A stretch of DNA of 64,000 bases, from contig NC_090132.1 of the NCBI RefSeq assembly GCF_040581485.1, positions 16,994,146 through 17,058,145 on the forward strand, read 5' to 3'. Each line of letters begins with the position of its first letter. Position 1 is the stretch's first letter. The position numbers and the translations under genes were made by a program. This DNA comes from Linepithema humile. Its lineage: Eukaryota; Arthropoda; Insecta; Hymenoptera; Formicidae. Below are positions 11,531 through 23,164 of the stretch, in pieces. The notes beneath the pieces are model-generated. The model saw nothing but the letters and a program-made list of their open reading frames with translations, ran no database searches and was not told where the DNA came from.

Positions 11531-14500
11531 CAAAAATAATATATTTTTATATAATTTTTTATGCTTACGCAATATTATAAAAGTGCTATGGTATTTATTG
11601 TTGCAATATTACAACAAATATACGCCATTTTTTACAGCTTTTTTTGGAGACTGTGTGACGATAGAGATATATTTGTTACACAGACTAAAAGCATCCTAAC
11701 CAAACCGGAGATGTAGTTTACATTTACGTTTTTTTTAGTTTCACTATAGTTTGTGGTACTCTGAATGTTTGTGTACTCTGAATGTTGTATGATGTATCAG
11801 CCTGCAAAAATAGTGCACACACAGCTTGCATTTCACAGAGTCCCAACAATGAGATTTATGCTCTATGGTTGAATGTATTGTACTGACATATTATTTTTAA
11901 ATATATAAATAAATATATTTAAAAACAGCTAATAAAAAAATTTTTTGAAATATACAAAATTACTATAATCAGGAGAACTGTTAACGCAATGTAGATATGA
12001 ATCATTAATAAAACAAGATGGAAAAATTGAAATTTTTTCTCGACATTAAATTTTGCAATCGTAAGAGATTTGAATAAAAAATTCTTTCTGTAGCTACTCA
12101 TTTTCGCCGTTTAATGAATCCCTTCCGACTGCAAATAATATAATTGAAGCGCAAATGTTCCGGAGACGAGCACTTAACCGGCCGGCATTTTTAATTAATT
12201 TCACCCGTTAATTTTAGCAAGGCGAAGTATCTCCGCATTTCTGATAAATGATATAATGCGGCGCGTGAGGCAGCCAATGAGATGAATTCGGGAAGGAAAC
12301 GGACGACGTGAAGAGAGACGAGCGATGCAGCAGCCTTGTCCGGACGTGTTCATCGGTCAGTGAAATGCACCAGCCACTAGCATGCGGTTATTAGTACGGA
12401 CGGCTGGACGGAAATCTATAGACATTCGGTTTCCACCAGCAGGCAGCGTTGTCTTCACGCCTTACGCATACCCGCGTTAATTATCCCCTTCTATCCTTTC
12501 CACTGCCTGCTTTCTCTTCTATCACTCGATCTTCCTCCCTCGCATCGCTGCCGTTTTACACCTAAATAGCGTATTTAAATCAATGAGCAATTGATGACGC
12601 TGAAAATCTCCATTCATTATTTTCGCACACTACAATTTATATCAATGTTGAGTTTTGATCGCAAATAACAGAGCATAAGTAATTGGTAACTTTAGGCTTG
12701 CTCTATCTAATGAGAATACATCGGATTATCAAGTTGAAAATGATAATGCGCAGTAATGTACACACGCCGAAGATGTCCGAGCGTGATAGTGTTTCGTACG
12801 AGTTCCTTCTTCGCTTCCTGGATTCTGGTAGCGCTCGGAAATGCTTTAGTCCACCCGATCGAACTACCGTGCCTCGCGTATAATCGCGTTAATTAGTTAC
12901 CTCCTGTATCACCTTGCCTAGCTGAACCCAGCAAGTGATATCTCTTGCTTGGACGAGCGGTTGCCAATCTCAGCCTCAATTTTGGTTCAAATATCGCTGA
13001 ACAATTTCTGCTCGTATTTAGGACATAAAATAACCGCTGCTTGGAAAATATTGCAATATTAAACAGAATATTAATTGTTTATAGAATATTAAAGTACTGC
13101 CCTATTAACGTATTTTTTTCCACTTAATTTGTTAATAATAAAACTATATTTCTGCCCACTGAGATATCCGATGAAACAACACTAGCATTCACTGTATTGT
13201 AATTTTTGTAAATTTTTATAAAATGTTTTCATTATTAATAATTATTAAGTGAAGCGCAATTTTCATATCGCGAATCATAGCGCAAATTTTATATATATAT
13301 TCTATATTCTGCATACTTATTATAAACTTCATGTTACTTTATTGGTTTTACATTAGTCTTCTTTATTTTTAATGCCATTTAATAACAGTACATTGTACGC
13401 TAACGATGACAACAAAATACGAATAAAAAAGCTTAATCCGATAAAGCAATGTGCAACGAGCGACCGTGCAACTTTGTCGCGTTTTGTAACGAGATGCATC
13501 GGCGATTTATTCACACGTTCGTTTAACGAATGGAATCGAACGTGGAAACGCTGTTGTCGAGCCCCGGTATCGTTACCGGCGAGCATCGACCATTCGTACG
13601 ATATACGCGAGAGTATTCGATACAACGGATGTCAACTTGTAGTGTAGATTTAGAAGAGGAGTATCGGAGTTCAAAGCATTTATACGCTTTAATTTGATAT
13701 CTTTGTTGCGCCTCGCCATGGCTAGAATTCGCGAAATGCCGTTTGTTGGTAATGAAACCGATTATCGATTCGTTTCAGCGAAAAAAAGACCGGATGTCAA
13801 TGAGCCAATGAGAAACTTTCTACGCGATAAAATAGCAAAAGGTTACAATTTCGCAGTGCGAAACGCGCGCACTGTGCCGTAAAAAGCCATGACCGACAAA
13901 TTTCCATTTTTAATCCGTCCATCACGGCAGGACGCAGGATCACGTTGATGCATCGCGTTGTGAAAAGGAAGCTTTATCGCACATGTGTTTTGTTCCAACT
14001 TTATTTTAAAGTGTCACGAGCTGCATAACTTTTGCAACGTGTCACACATTTGTCCGCTATGCGCCGAATTTCGAAGAACATTTTACTTCCGCGCGAACGG
14101 TGCTTCTGCTTATTTCTCTCCCAAGTCTCGTTTGTCGACCTCGTTTTAATTAATAGTGATATCACAATTGAACAAGATAGGATAGATGTAGAATTTTGAA
14201 GGGTCATCAGCAATCGAATGAATATCCGCAACATCGAATATGTCTTCGCCAACATTATCACAAATTAGATGACTAGCTGACGATAAGGTACGTCGCGCGT
14301 ATCACGTCAATGACATTTTGTCGCAGCTATAGTTCAGAGTTAAATGAAATTCCCCGGCGCGAATGGTATCCCAGTACGATTGGACTTTACGAGCGTACTA
14401 CACCGTTCTGGCTATCGGGAGATGGAAAATAACAGGTGTCCCTGGTGATATTGTCAGTTGTTCTCGATCGATCGGCACCGGTTCTCGATCCGAGCGACGT

Positions 14501-15692
14501 ACAGGCAGAGCGGACCGGCGGACAACCGGTTCGTTGCGGTACGTTAACGTCGCGAGAAATTAAACAAATTGACTGATAGCGTCCCGCCGCGTTTAATGGC
14601 AACTAGATAATTTAACTGCGAACGCAGATATATTTGGTAATCCGGTCGCATCATCATTGGATGTCGTTATTAATTCCGCGTGCGTTATCGTAACAATACC
14701 GCAACGCGAAAGATAGAAAAAATACAATCGAATCCAGTGTTACACGATCGATGTTTACAACGCGACAATTAAGGAAAAAAAATAAAAATAGATACGAAGA
14801 AGTTATCGCGTAAAAGCGAGGAATTAGATTTTATTAAGAATTTTATCGAGAAATTGACATTACGGTCTGTCGCAAGTTAATCACCGTTCGCTTTATTAAC
14901 AGACATTATTTGTGTTTCTGGTATTCGAGAGAAAATCTTTCCCGTCTTTAGTAACTTTAAATGGTTATAATTCTATGTTTTGAAAACGCTTATGTTTTAG
15001 TAATGTATACAGCCGCTGTATATCGCGATATATCTCGGAGCAGCCGAATATGAAAGCTGCTCGTTCCATTTGTCTTCGTTAATCAATAATTATCTAAAAT
15101 TATATGCAACTATGAATTGAATTCATTTATCACAATTTATTTATCAATTATTAAACAACTGTTGAACAGCCATAAATACGTTAATTCCAGTAAAGTTGCG
15201 CGTATTCATGCGAAAGAGCTATTTTCCATTTTCTTCAAGCTATCACATGTATGCGTATTCAAATATAATTCGTTATAGCAATACATCGCAGAAATAAAAA
15301 AAAAAAAAAAGACACTATTGACGACGCCTGGACAGATTTTGTCGATCCGCGTGGCCCAATTTTTCATTCCGACTCGTTGCTTACAGCGTCGATCGCGCGT
15401 CGAGATGGCGCATAATAAATAATCGTATCTGTCGTATTCATCTATCCATCCGAAAAAAGGGGTGAGAGGAGGCGATAAACAACAGCTGTAGCGTCGCCGG
15501 CTGTCAATCATTCGGATATACACGAAAGTGCGGAATTTATGTCTCGTCCCGTTTTTGAAAACGCTGCGCTCGTTCGCCCGTGCACGTTTCATTATCCGTC
15601 CACGAGAGCTTTTCATCCGATTGGAAAAGACATGCAACGCGAGTCATTGGACTCCGACATCGTCAACGGCCTCCCCACTTCTCTCTTTCTTT

Positions 15693-15714
15693 TTCTCTCT
15701 CTCTCTCTCTCTCT
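15693..15714. repeat. (CT)n microsatellite
   Basis: CT repeat within a longer pyrimidine tract that runs from about 15679 to 15719. It explains the Ser-Leu runs in the overlapping open frames. Confidence 0.95.
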
Positions 15715-16943
15715 TTTTAATAGGGATTTACGATCGTTTTTGCTACGCTCTGCACGCCATAGGCCCCGATTGCTTTTGCGAATTCAAACGGATGCGTTAA
15801 TTACCTGTCTTTTCATTGTCCGCCCACATCCTGCGCATCGTGTACGTAACGACGCTCAATTTGTAATTACGCTTTATCTCCCCTTGCGACTGCCCCCCTC
15901 CCGTTGGCGGCTAATTAGCGTGTCGTAATCGTTGTCATAAATATTATTCTTATCCCACCTTCCTTATTTAATTTATTTGCCGCGAGGTCGCGGACAATTA
16001 TTCAAATTTAATGAAGAAACAAGAACCGATATTCTATTAATCTCGCAGTGGATGCCGATAAATTTGCCGATAAAATAGGTTAATTAATGCTGAACATTAT
16101 TAATAGAAAAAAAAAGAAAAAGTCGTCACACTCCAGACAAAAGCTATAAAATGTGTATCAAGCAGAAAGTTAATTTTATCTATGGCCTATCGATCCTCCT
16201 CCGCAGTCGTAAGTCCTTAATCACGCACGATTGAGCCTCGATTACGCGTTGCAATCAGCTCAGCAATGAGATGTGCTCTTCGCATCGCGATAATCGATAT
16301 CGCCGACGGTAAAAGGTATCGAGATAGCGCTTTCGTGGAAACGGTTTCGGATAGCTCGGCAAGATAAACGTCGCGCGACCGAAACTGAAATGAAGCTTCA
16401 GACTTTCTCGCTATCGCGTAGATTATCGTTAACAGCAGCGGCGACGGTGGTGGTGGCGGTGGCGGCCTCGCGGCGCTTCTCGCTAATAGAAATCGATTAA
16501 CGCGGCATGAGGAAGGCGATGCTTCTCTCTCCCTCTCTCCTCTCGTGCGACGCGCGCTGCTAAATTTTCGGCGAGACGGAAAAATCGGATTAGCGCGAGC
16601 AACGACGGGTTTCTCTCTCGCGGTGAAGCAGAATGCGGTTAGTGACGGATTCAGAGCTTTTGAGCCCCAAAGCAAAATAGAAAATTCCGCAGATTATTAT
16701 TTATACAAAATATTTATGAACACTATATCGAATTCGTAAGAGAAATCGGTTAAAATCGCATTTTTTAATGAAAATAGATACGAAAAACCTCATAAATTCG
16801 ATCTGCCAAGCATGAAGTAATAAAAATATCACAGAAGATAGAAACGTAATTACGTGCTTTCTGTGTTAAGTCACAAAGGTACTCTAAAAGGTACCGCAAA
16901 AAGGTAGGAAAATTAGCTCCGTGCGTTTATTTTTATTTCAGAG

Positions 16944-17204
16944 AGAATTATTCGCGAAAGCGTTACTATGAGTTCTTCTTCGTCTTGGATGGATACGCGT
17001 GGTGATATACGAATCCCATGGAATTTATTCGTCCCGTCGTTACATGGGGCTCCCATAGGAGCAGTCACCGGCACTGCGCCGTTCCGCGACGACAGTTTGA
17101 CAAACACTGATTACCGCCGAGCGAGAAGACGCGGAGATAAAGTGGCGGCCTCGTCGATTCCCTTTATCGGCCTAAATTGCGGTCGTTATCGAAAAGAATT
17201 CTAG
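16944..17204 (+). CDS. Candidate exon led by a good splice acceptor (86 codons)
   Basis: A T-rich tract ending TTTATTTCAG places an acceptor at 16940-16941. The frame beginning two bases into the exon is open for 86 codons to TAG at 17202. It reads RIIRESVT and then MSSSSSWMDTRG from an ATG at 16968, and continues through WNLFVPSLHGAPIGAVTG. If real it could be a 3'-terminal exon. Alternatively the ATG at 16968 could start a 78-residue small protein. No domain is recognised. An opposing frame overlaps it, which lowers confidence. Confidence 0.2.
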   Translation, partial: RIIRESVTMSSSSSWMDTRGDIRIPWNLFVPSLHGAPIGAVTGTAPFRDDSLTNTDYRRARRRGDKVAASSIPFIGLNCGRYRKEF

Positions 17205-18815
17205 TGCCGTCGGCTCTTATTTCTCAGCGGTGCGACGCGGCGCGTCGCGACGCTTTTCCGCCGAGATACGACCGCGAGTCGTCCGCCGTGAAAAATACGT
17301 CTCGCTCGCTTGCGGTAATCCGGTCTCGTTGCGACTTTAATCTGAAATAATCCGATCTCGTCGCGATTTTAATACGAGTCGCCTGTGGCTGTTTGGTTTG
17401 TTTCCCAAAGAGTTCCTTTGCAAACACCAATTGGCAATGCACCGTCGATGTTAATGAAATGGTCTCGTTAGTGTTCGAGGGAGAAATATTCCGAGCTTTT
17501 AAAGTAACATTGAACAGTCAAAAAAGTACAAGTAATCGGTTAGAATCGTGGAATTCGTATAATAAAAAAAAAATTTTTTTTTTTATTTTGCACTTTGTAT
17601 TCAAATTTCCATATGCACGCGCTTTTAAGCAAATTCTCTATATATTCTAATACGTGTGGAAAAACATGATTAAAAGTTGTTTTTCAGAAAAGCGTGAGTT
17701 TACGATAGCGTTGGTACTAACTAGCGTTGGTAATATTTTGTACACAAAATTAGAACAAAGTGCTTAGTTCTTTAAAATGCATCCAGAAAAATACTAATTA
17801 AATAAATTTTGCATTTTCGAGAAAATTAGAATATGTGCTACGTGGTTTTATACGCATACGATAGCGATTAGAAACTGCGACAGTTACAAAAGATGAATGA
17901 ATTACTATATAAAGTCGAGATTTGAGGCTCTCATGCTATTGCTGTAGCCATTTAATCCAGCTGAGAGATACCACGTGAGCCTCTTAAACCTCGGCTCTAA
18001 AGAATTAAATTGCTTAGCCCCGTGGCGTCACAAATAAAGCCAACATTAAATATTAAGCGTTCAATTAAGGAGGGGTTTTCTTTAAAAATAACATTCAATT
18101 TAGCATGCAACGCTGGAAATGTCAAGAACTGGAATTAAAAACCCATATCCAGCTTCCAAAAATTAATACCTATTAAAATATTAATATAATACTTATTAAC
18201 ATTGTGTTAATATAAAAAAATTCGAGCTTGAATGCTTCGAAAATAACTTCTACTTTTAACGGCGTAAAATACATCTTTCTGTAAATAAAATTATATGCAG
18301 ATAATTTCGTTAATCAAAATTACTAATTTTAATCTTTGCGCAAAAGCTACCGTGCGAGCTTGCTACCTGCAAGCTTTTCACAGTCGGTCAGGACATTTCT
18401 TGGTGCCACGGCAACAGGATTTAATTAAATTAACGTTAGCTACTGCGTGTCCTACGGGCGCTCACAGTTCCACGCTCCGTACGGCTAATCGTTGGATTTA
18501 AGGTTCAATTAGCACTGTAGCCTGCAGGGAACCCGAACGGTCCTTCTCCTCTTTGCCAGCGAGAGATCCTTTTTCTCGTCGGAATGGGTATGCCTATGTG
18601 AAGAAACGAGGAGCCAACAAAGACGAGGAACAGGCTTTTATTCTTGCGCGAGTGTGCGGGGAAAGATGATCCACATTCGAAAATAGTCAAGATAAAATAA
18701 GATATAAAAAGCAATAAATGCGGATCTTCGTACTCATCGTTAGTGTTTTCGATGAAAAAAAGAACAAATTCGAATTTGCGCTAGAATTTATGGATGTAAA
18801 TTTGAGACAATTATA
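17205..18815. other. Non-coding stretch
   Basis: Starts CpG-rich and becomes AT-rich. It contains an A-tract directly followed by a T-tract at about 17564-17584, which is self-complementary. No gene recognised. Confidence 0.6.
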
Positions 18816-18990
18816 CACTGAGAAAGATGTTCTATTTGATTCAACAAACCGTCTGTTCGATTTTAGATGAAACAGATTCGACCAGAATTTCTATTAATGC
18901 AACAAGATTCTAGTAGATTCAACCAGAATCTGTCTGTTTCGTTCAAAATTGAACAGGTTTGTTGAATCAAACAGAACATTTTTCTTAGCG
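18816..18990. mobile_element. 175-bp fold-back MITE with TA duplications
   Basis: The two ends are inverted repeats of about 65-70 bp at roughly 85 percent identity by eye. The left end starts CACTGAGAAAGATGTTCT and the right end, read inward, CGCTAAGAAAAATGTTCT. Both arms continue with TTTGATTCAACAAACC. TA dinucleotides flank the element on both sides (18814-18815 and 18991-18992), as in Tc1/mariner-type insertions. The core holds a direct repeat (AGATTCGACCAGAAT and AGATTCAACCAGAAT at 18874 and 18914). It has no coding capacity and is therefore non-autonomous. Confidence 0.85.
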
Positions 18991-18992
18991 TA

Positions 18993-19179
18993 GTAAAAAG
19001 AAATAAAAATGTGTGATTATATACGCTTTTCGATTTCCGACAATATTCTTATTTAATGATGTGAATTGAGAAGAGAAAGGAAAAATATCGCGACGGAGGA
19101 AATTGGAATACAGTCAAGTTCACTACATCGATTTTTTTGTCGCAATAAAAATATGTAAAAGTTTTCAATGTGAAGCCGA
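18993..19179. other. Short non-coding spacer
   Basis: AT-rich sequence between the fold-back element and the first copy of the 19-kb duplication; nothing recognised. Confidence 0.6.
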
Positions 19180-19425
19180 CCTTATCTCGGGTACTCTCGT
19201 GAAAACGTAACTTTAGACTCCGTTTGTATCACATCGCGTTGTCACGCGTGTGTGACATCGTCGAACGCTTCGAAAGATAAGAAAGTTTCGATGGGATGCA
19301 AGTGAAAAGAAATCCAAAGAGGAAACCGCGCGGAGAGGATTCCCCAGTCAGTATCGGCATCCAATAAAGGGAATAGAGCGCAGCTGCCGTCCTATCGCAA
19401 AAATTTATATTTATATATTTCAATC
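19180..19425 (+). repeat. Copy 1 of a diverged local direct duplication
   Basis: Matches 19817-20092 in the same orientation. The best blocks are TTATCTCGGGTACTCTCGTG against TTATCCCCGGGACTACTCTTG at the left, and GGCATCCAATAAAGGGAATA against GGCATCCAATACAGGGAACA near the right, followed in both by GCAGCTG and TTTATATTTATA. Between these the match is weaker, with indels, so the outer limits are approximate. This copy has no open frame corresponding to that of copy 2. Confidence 0.65.
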
Positions 19426-19816
19426 AAAGACGGCAATATGATTGAAATTGTAAAAGATAAAAAACCTATAAAGAAGATTAGAAAACGAATGGAACTTGAA
19501 TGTAAAGTTATTTTTGCGATATTGGATATATCACATTTGTTGTCAAGCAGAATATTTAGTAAGTAATAAACATTGTAAAAACTCTGAAAATTTTATAAAT
19601 TATTTTTACGTTAATAAAATTAAATTTTTAGACGACTCGAAATCTCACTTTAGAAACGATTATTCCGTAGAATTATCGTATATATTATTCTTGCGATAAT
19701 AAATTGTTGCAACACTTATTGATAATAATCAAAGTAAAAGCTGTAAGTGTCTAAAATTTTTTATCGAAACGCGAATCGTGCCCCTTGCCAATCTCACTTC
19801 CTGTACGAAAAATCAC

Positions 19817-20092
19817 GGTTTATCCCCGGGACTACTCTTGAAAGATGGACGCGTCAATTTTCAGAGAGCTTCTAAAAAAGAAATCGAAGTATGTAGTGAG
19901 GTCGCCTAACGTCCCTCGCCCGAAGGGCGATAACAAAGTCGATATATGGCTGGACACGAAAAGAACGGCACTGAGGAAAACCGTGCGGACGAAATTCGCA
20001 GCGACTATACAGAGTGTAGACGGAATTGGCATCCAATACAGGGAACAGAAAGCAGCTGGAATTGGCGCGATGGTTTATATTTATAGATTGAA
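19817..20092 (+). repeat. Copy 2 of the diverged local duplication, containing an open frame
   Basis: About 640 bases downstream of copy 1 and the same way round. An ATG at 19845 opens a 130-codon frame whose first 75 or so residues are Lys/Arg-rich (MDASIFRELLKKKSKYVVRS...). The frame then runs into Ser-Leu residues from a CT tract. Copy 1 lacks the frame, so I do not call a gene. Confidence 0.65.
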
Positions 20093-22144
20093 AATGCCCC
20101 TCTCTCTCTCTCTTTCTTTCTTCTGCCGCCCTTTTTCTCTCTACTTCACTTGTATCTCCTCCTCGCGTCCGGTCGCTCTTTCAACCCGACCGTCTGTCTT
20201 TTTCTCCCGTCCGGAGATGGAAGGTACGGGGGGATGAGAAGCGGGCCGTCCATTCCGTTTGATCTCACGGCCGTGATATTTTTCCAGATTCTCCTCTTCC
20301 CGTCGAACTCCATCATCCGTCCAAACGGCGGGAACAAAAAGAGGGACGGCGTCCGTCCGTCCGTCCGTCCGTCCGCACGCGGCTTTTCGTACGATTGTAT
20401 CCGCGAAATCGTGATATATGTGTGCCGCCATTGTGTCGCTGGATATCCAGCCGATACCGAAGGAAGTGAGAGGAGCAGTCGCGAAAATTGCCCTTTACGC
20501 CGCGATTCGGCAAACCGAATGTTTCCGGTGTGTCGTCCTCTCTCTCTCTCGCTTTCGAGAGCCTTCGTTAGAGCCATCGGACGCCACAATAAAACGCGAA
20601 GATGACTTCCGGTTAAACACGAAGCGTGTGTATTGATCGATGGGGATTCTTTCAAGCTTCGGTATTGCGCTGTTTATTTTGTCACTTAGTTCTATTGTTA
20701 TTGTTTCATTGCGCTTGCACGTGGTGGAGTTTAAATGAATGAATTAATTCTGCGTGATGTAATAAAAACTATCGACCATAAATTAATTTCTTTCTAACGC
20801 GGCAGTGTGATTATATAAAAACAATATGATGCCTAGAGAATATAATAAATATTGAAATATTGATTTCAGAGATGAACATTGGTAGACGAAAAAACGTTAA
20901 AATTATTGAAATTCACGCTGGTTTTTCCGCTGAATTAATGCAATTTGTTACAAAAATCATTTCTTATAAATAATTTAAGAAACTCGAAGCTTCCGGAACG
21001 TGAAATATGACGTAGGATGGATATTATATCAATAATCCGAAAAAACAAAGATTATATTCTGAAATTTCGTCCAAGTACGCCATTACTATTACGATCGTTC
21101 TGAGCATTGTACCAGAAGTTCTTCCGCCGTGATATTTCATCATGACAGAAACAGCGATAGCTCAGCTATAAAAATCGCGCTTTAGTCCACGAATTCGCGC
21201 GACTTGGCGTCCTAGGAACGTTTTCAGTGCGTCGTGTCGCCGGCGTCGAGAGCTTTTCTTTAACTCTAAGGAACGGCCGGCGGTAAAATATATTGTAATA
21301 AATATCATTGGTGCGCGGTCGCGTTTTACAAGTCGCAGTCTAAAATTCAACTTACAAGTGAAAAATTTTATATATTTTCTGCCGCGAGCATTACGGCACC
21401 ACATATTTCTCTGTAATACATCGGAATTAAGCACGATAAATCTTGCTTTCTTTAGTCGCCCAAAGGCCAAATTTCGAAGATATATAGTTCTTATGAATAG
21501 CTTAAATATTTATTGCAGAAATTTAGATATTATAGGACAAACGCCAATCACCTATTTAACACTGATTGACGTAATGTGTTTTTGTAGCACGCAAATTATT
21601 TGTCGTTTCCTTCATGCAACTACTTGAAACCATCAAGATCGATTGGGTTTAACGAAGTCCAACAGGGATCAATTCGTGTGACCCGTCGATGGAAAAACGG
21701 GTTATCGTGACCATGAAAATCGGTACCATACGTCAAATGGTCATTACTTGTTGACAGCAACGGGACGTGACGCCGAATCAATATGTTACGTTCGATGCAT
21801 TGCACTTCATGCATAGAGGTGCAATAAATATCCGAGCGGGTGAAACACAGTGGCTATCATATTGTGCCATTGGATGATTTCTCTTGCCGAGCTGTAATTC
21901 TTCTCATCGTGACACTGAAATTTATCACGTGTATTTTTGAGACTAACATTATCAAAGTTAAAATATTGCATTTATTTTTACTTAATTCTGCAATTCAAGC
22001 ACTTTGTTACCGCAAATGTATTTTTGCACCATATTAAAACAGAAATTGGTTTAAAAGTGCAATCAAATAATCAGCGACAAAATTTGTATAATTATTTTCG
22101 TGGACGTTTAAATTCTTTGTCAGATTCTCTTTATCTCTTTACAG
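20093..22144. other. Non-coding stretch with pyrimidine and CCGT repeats
   Basis: Short CT tract at about 20100-20118, CCGT repeat at 20351 and a CT stretch at about 20537. The overlapping frames on both strands here (up to 169 codons on the minus strand) are largely translations of these repeats and have no recognisable domain. From 20650 it is AT-rich. A strong acceptor (TTATCTCTTTACAG) ends the block. Confidence 0.55.
20351..20375. repeat. (CCGT)n microsatellite
   Basis: Six perfect GTCC/CCGT tetranucleotides in a GC-rich setting. Confidence 0.95.
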
Positions 22145-22189
22145 CAAAGCTTCATGCAGCTGTGCGAAATAACTCCATCCAATGATAAC
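22145..22189 (+). CDS. Candidate 45-nt micro-exon, phase 0
   Basis: A strong pyrimidine tract and acceptor (CTCTTTATCTCTTTACAG) end at 22144, and a strong donor AAC/GTGAGT starts at 22190. Only one of three frames is open, encoding QSFMQLCEITPSNDN with both boundaries in phase 0. The next strong acceptor, at 22756, opens a long exon whose only open frame is also phase 0. This agreement supports a spliced pair joined by a 567-base intron. The peptide is not recognised. Confidence 0.22.
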
Positions 22190-22756
22190 GTGAGTGCGGT
22201 GATTGGTGGTTACTCGATCGCATTTCGGGAAACGTTCCACGATTGTCTGCGTGAAATATTCCTTCTCGAGCGAAAAATGTATCGCATGGGAGGCGATAAT
22301 GCGAGTGAAACGGTCGGCGATAATTAACTCGATTAGCGTCGAAAGTAAAAATACTGCGGCCGCGCGCAGCTGTGGTAATTATCAAGGATAAATGGTAAAA
22401 CTGCTTTACGGTTCCTCGGAGGCGATGGTACTGCAGTAATTTGTCGCAGGGTGAATATCGACAGATTAAAAAAGGTCTCTCGTTTCCGCTTCTCCGCTTC
22501 TTCTTTCTCTGTCATTTCTGTCAGGTCTTCCTCGTCTTTTCTGATTTTATATTATGTATAACATCTTTCGTTATACAGTTCGTTTAACATTTCCACTCTA
22601 TTTTTCCGTTATATACGTTTGTCCGTTTCAATTGATTATATATTTAATTTTTAAGAGCTCTTATGCAAAATCTTAAGAACCTTTTTCCGTGATTAATTAT
22701 CCTATAAATATCATTACACTAATAATGCTGCATTTATTCGCCGTATTTTATTGCAG
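22190..22756 (+). other. Candidate intron, 567 bases (GTGAGT...TTGCAG)
   Basis: Bounded by a consensus donor and by an acceptor with a moderate T-rich tract (CGTATTTTATTGCAG). Branch-point-like TTAAT and CTAAT motifs lie 20-80 bases before the acceptor. The inside has no open frame of note. It stands or falls with the exons on both sides. Confidence 0.2.
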
Positions 22757-23164
22757 GGTAAAATAAACGTCTCTCTTTATCGCCCTGTTCTCCATTTCGC
22801 TCATCTATATCTCGAACTTCGACCTCATCCTTACTCAACCCGGCAACAGTTTCGACTTGGCGAAATTACACGCATCACGGCGCAGTTTCATCAATTGCCG
22901 CACGACCGACCGATCGCAATTCGGCGGGAGAGAAGTGGAATCGGGGATCGAGGCGAAATCTCGAAAACCGGCCGCGAGAGAATCGAGCTCCACCGAATAG
23001 CCCCGATACGCGAGCGCGTTAATTTGCATTCGATCAAATTCGTCGTAATCAAATCGATTTCGGCGATTCAACCCGCATGGCCTTTACATTGCATACACCA
23101 AGGGCTCTTTCGTAATCACACAAGCACGCGCGCACATATATATGCCGTCTCATTCTACCGACAG
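22757..23164 (+). CDS. Candidate 408-nt internal exon, phase 0 at both ends
   Basis: Follows the acceptor TTTTATTGCAG and ends at CGACAG/GTATTT. The one open frame crosses all 136 codons, starting GKINVSLYRPVLHFAHLYLE, and a stop follows within the next two codons of intron. The other two frames stop within three codons. The product would be rich in Arg, His and Ile, without recognisable domain, signal peptide or membrane segment. The lack of familiar sequence argues for chance or for a fast-evolving protein. It is one of the longest open stretches here not built on a microsatellite. Confidence 0.22.

Larger units (their letters stand above)
9444..16943. other. Long non-coding region
   Basis: No supported gene. 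It contains a CT microsatellite and a tandem 10-mer (10275-10341), an unusual hairpin (10953), a tandem 12-mer (11495), a 15-mer direct repeat GTACTCTGAATGTTT at 11756 and 11773, a short A-tract (about 15298) and a CT tract (15693). The block at 15780-16000 is rich in TAAT-type cores. The frame at 16217-16675 on the minus strand is broken by proline and arginine runs from triplet-like DNA and is not convincing. Confidence 0.6.

Noticed and set aside
12905..12955. Possible microRNA-like hairpin (ATCACCTTGC pairing with GCAAGTGAT)
   Set aside because: The stem is only about 10 bp with a bulge, too short for a precursor, and no known microRNA sequence was recognised.
20141..20655. Overlapping frames up to 169 codons on both strands
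   Set aside because: Several frames are open at once in a CpG-rich, repeat-bearing stretch. RTDGRTDGR comes from the CCGT repeat, and no domain is present.
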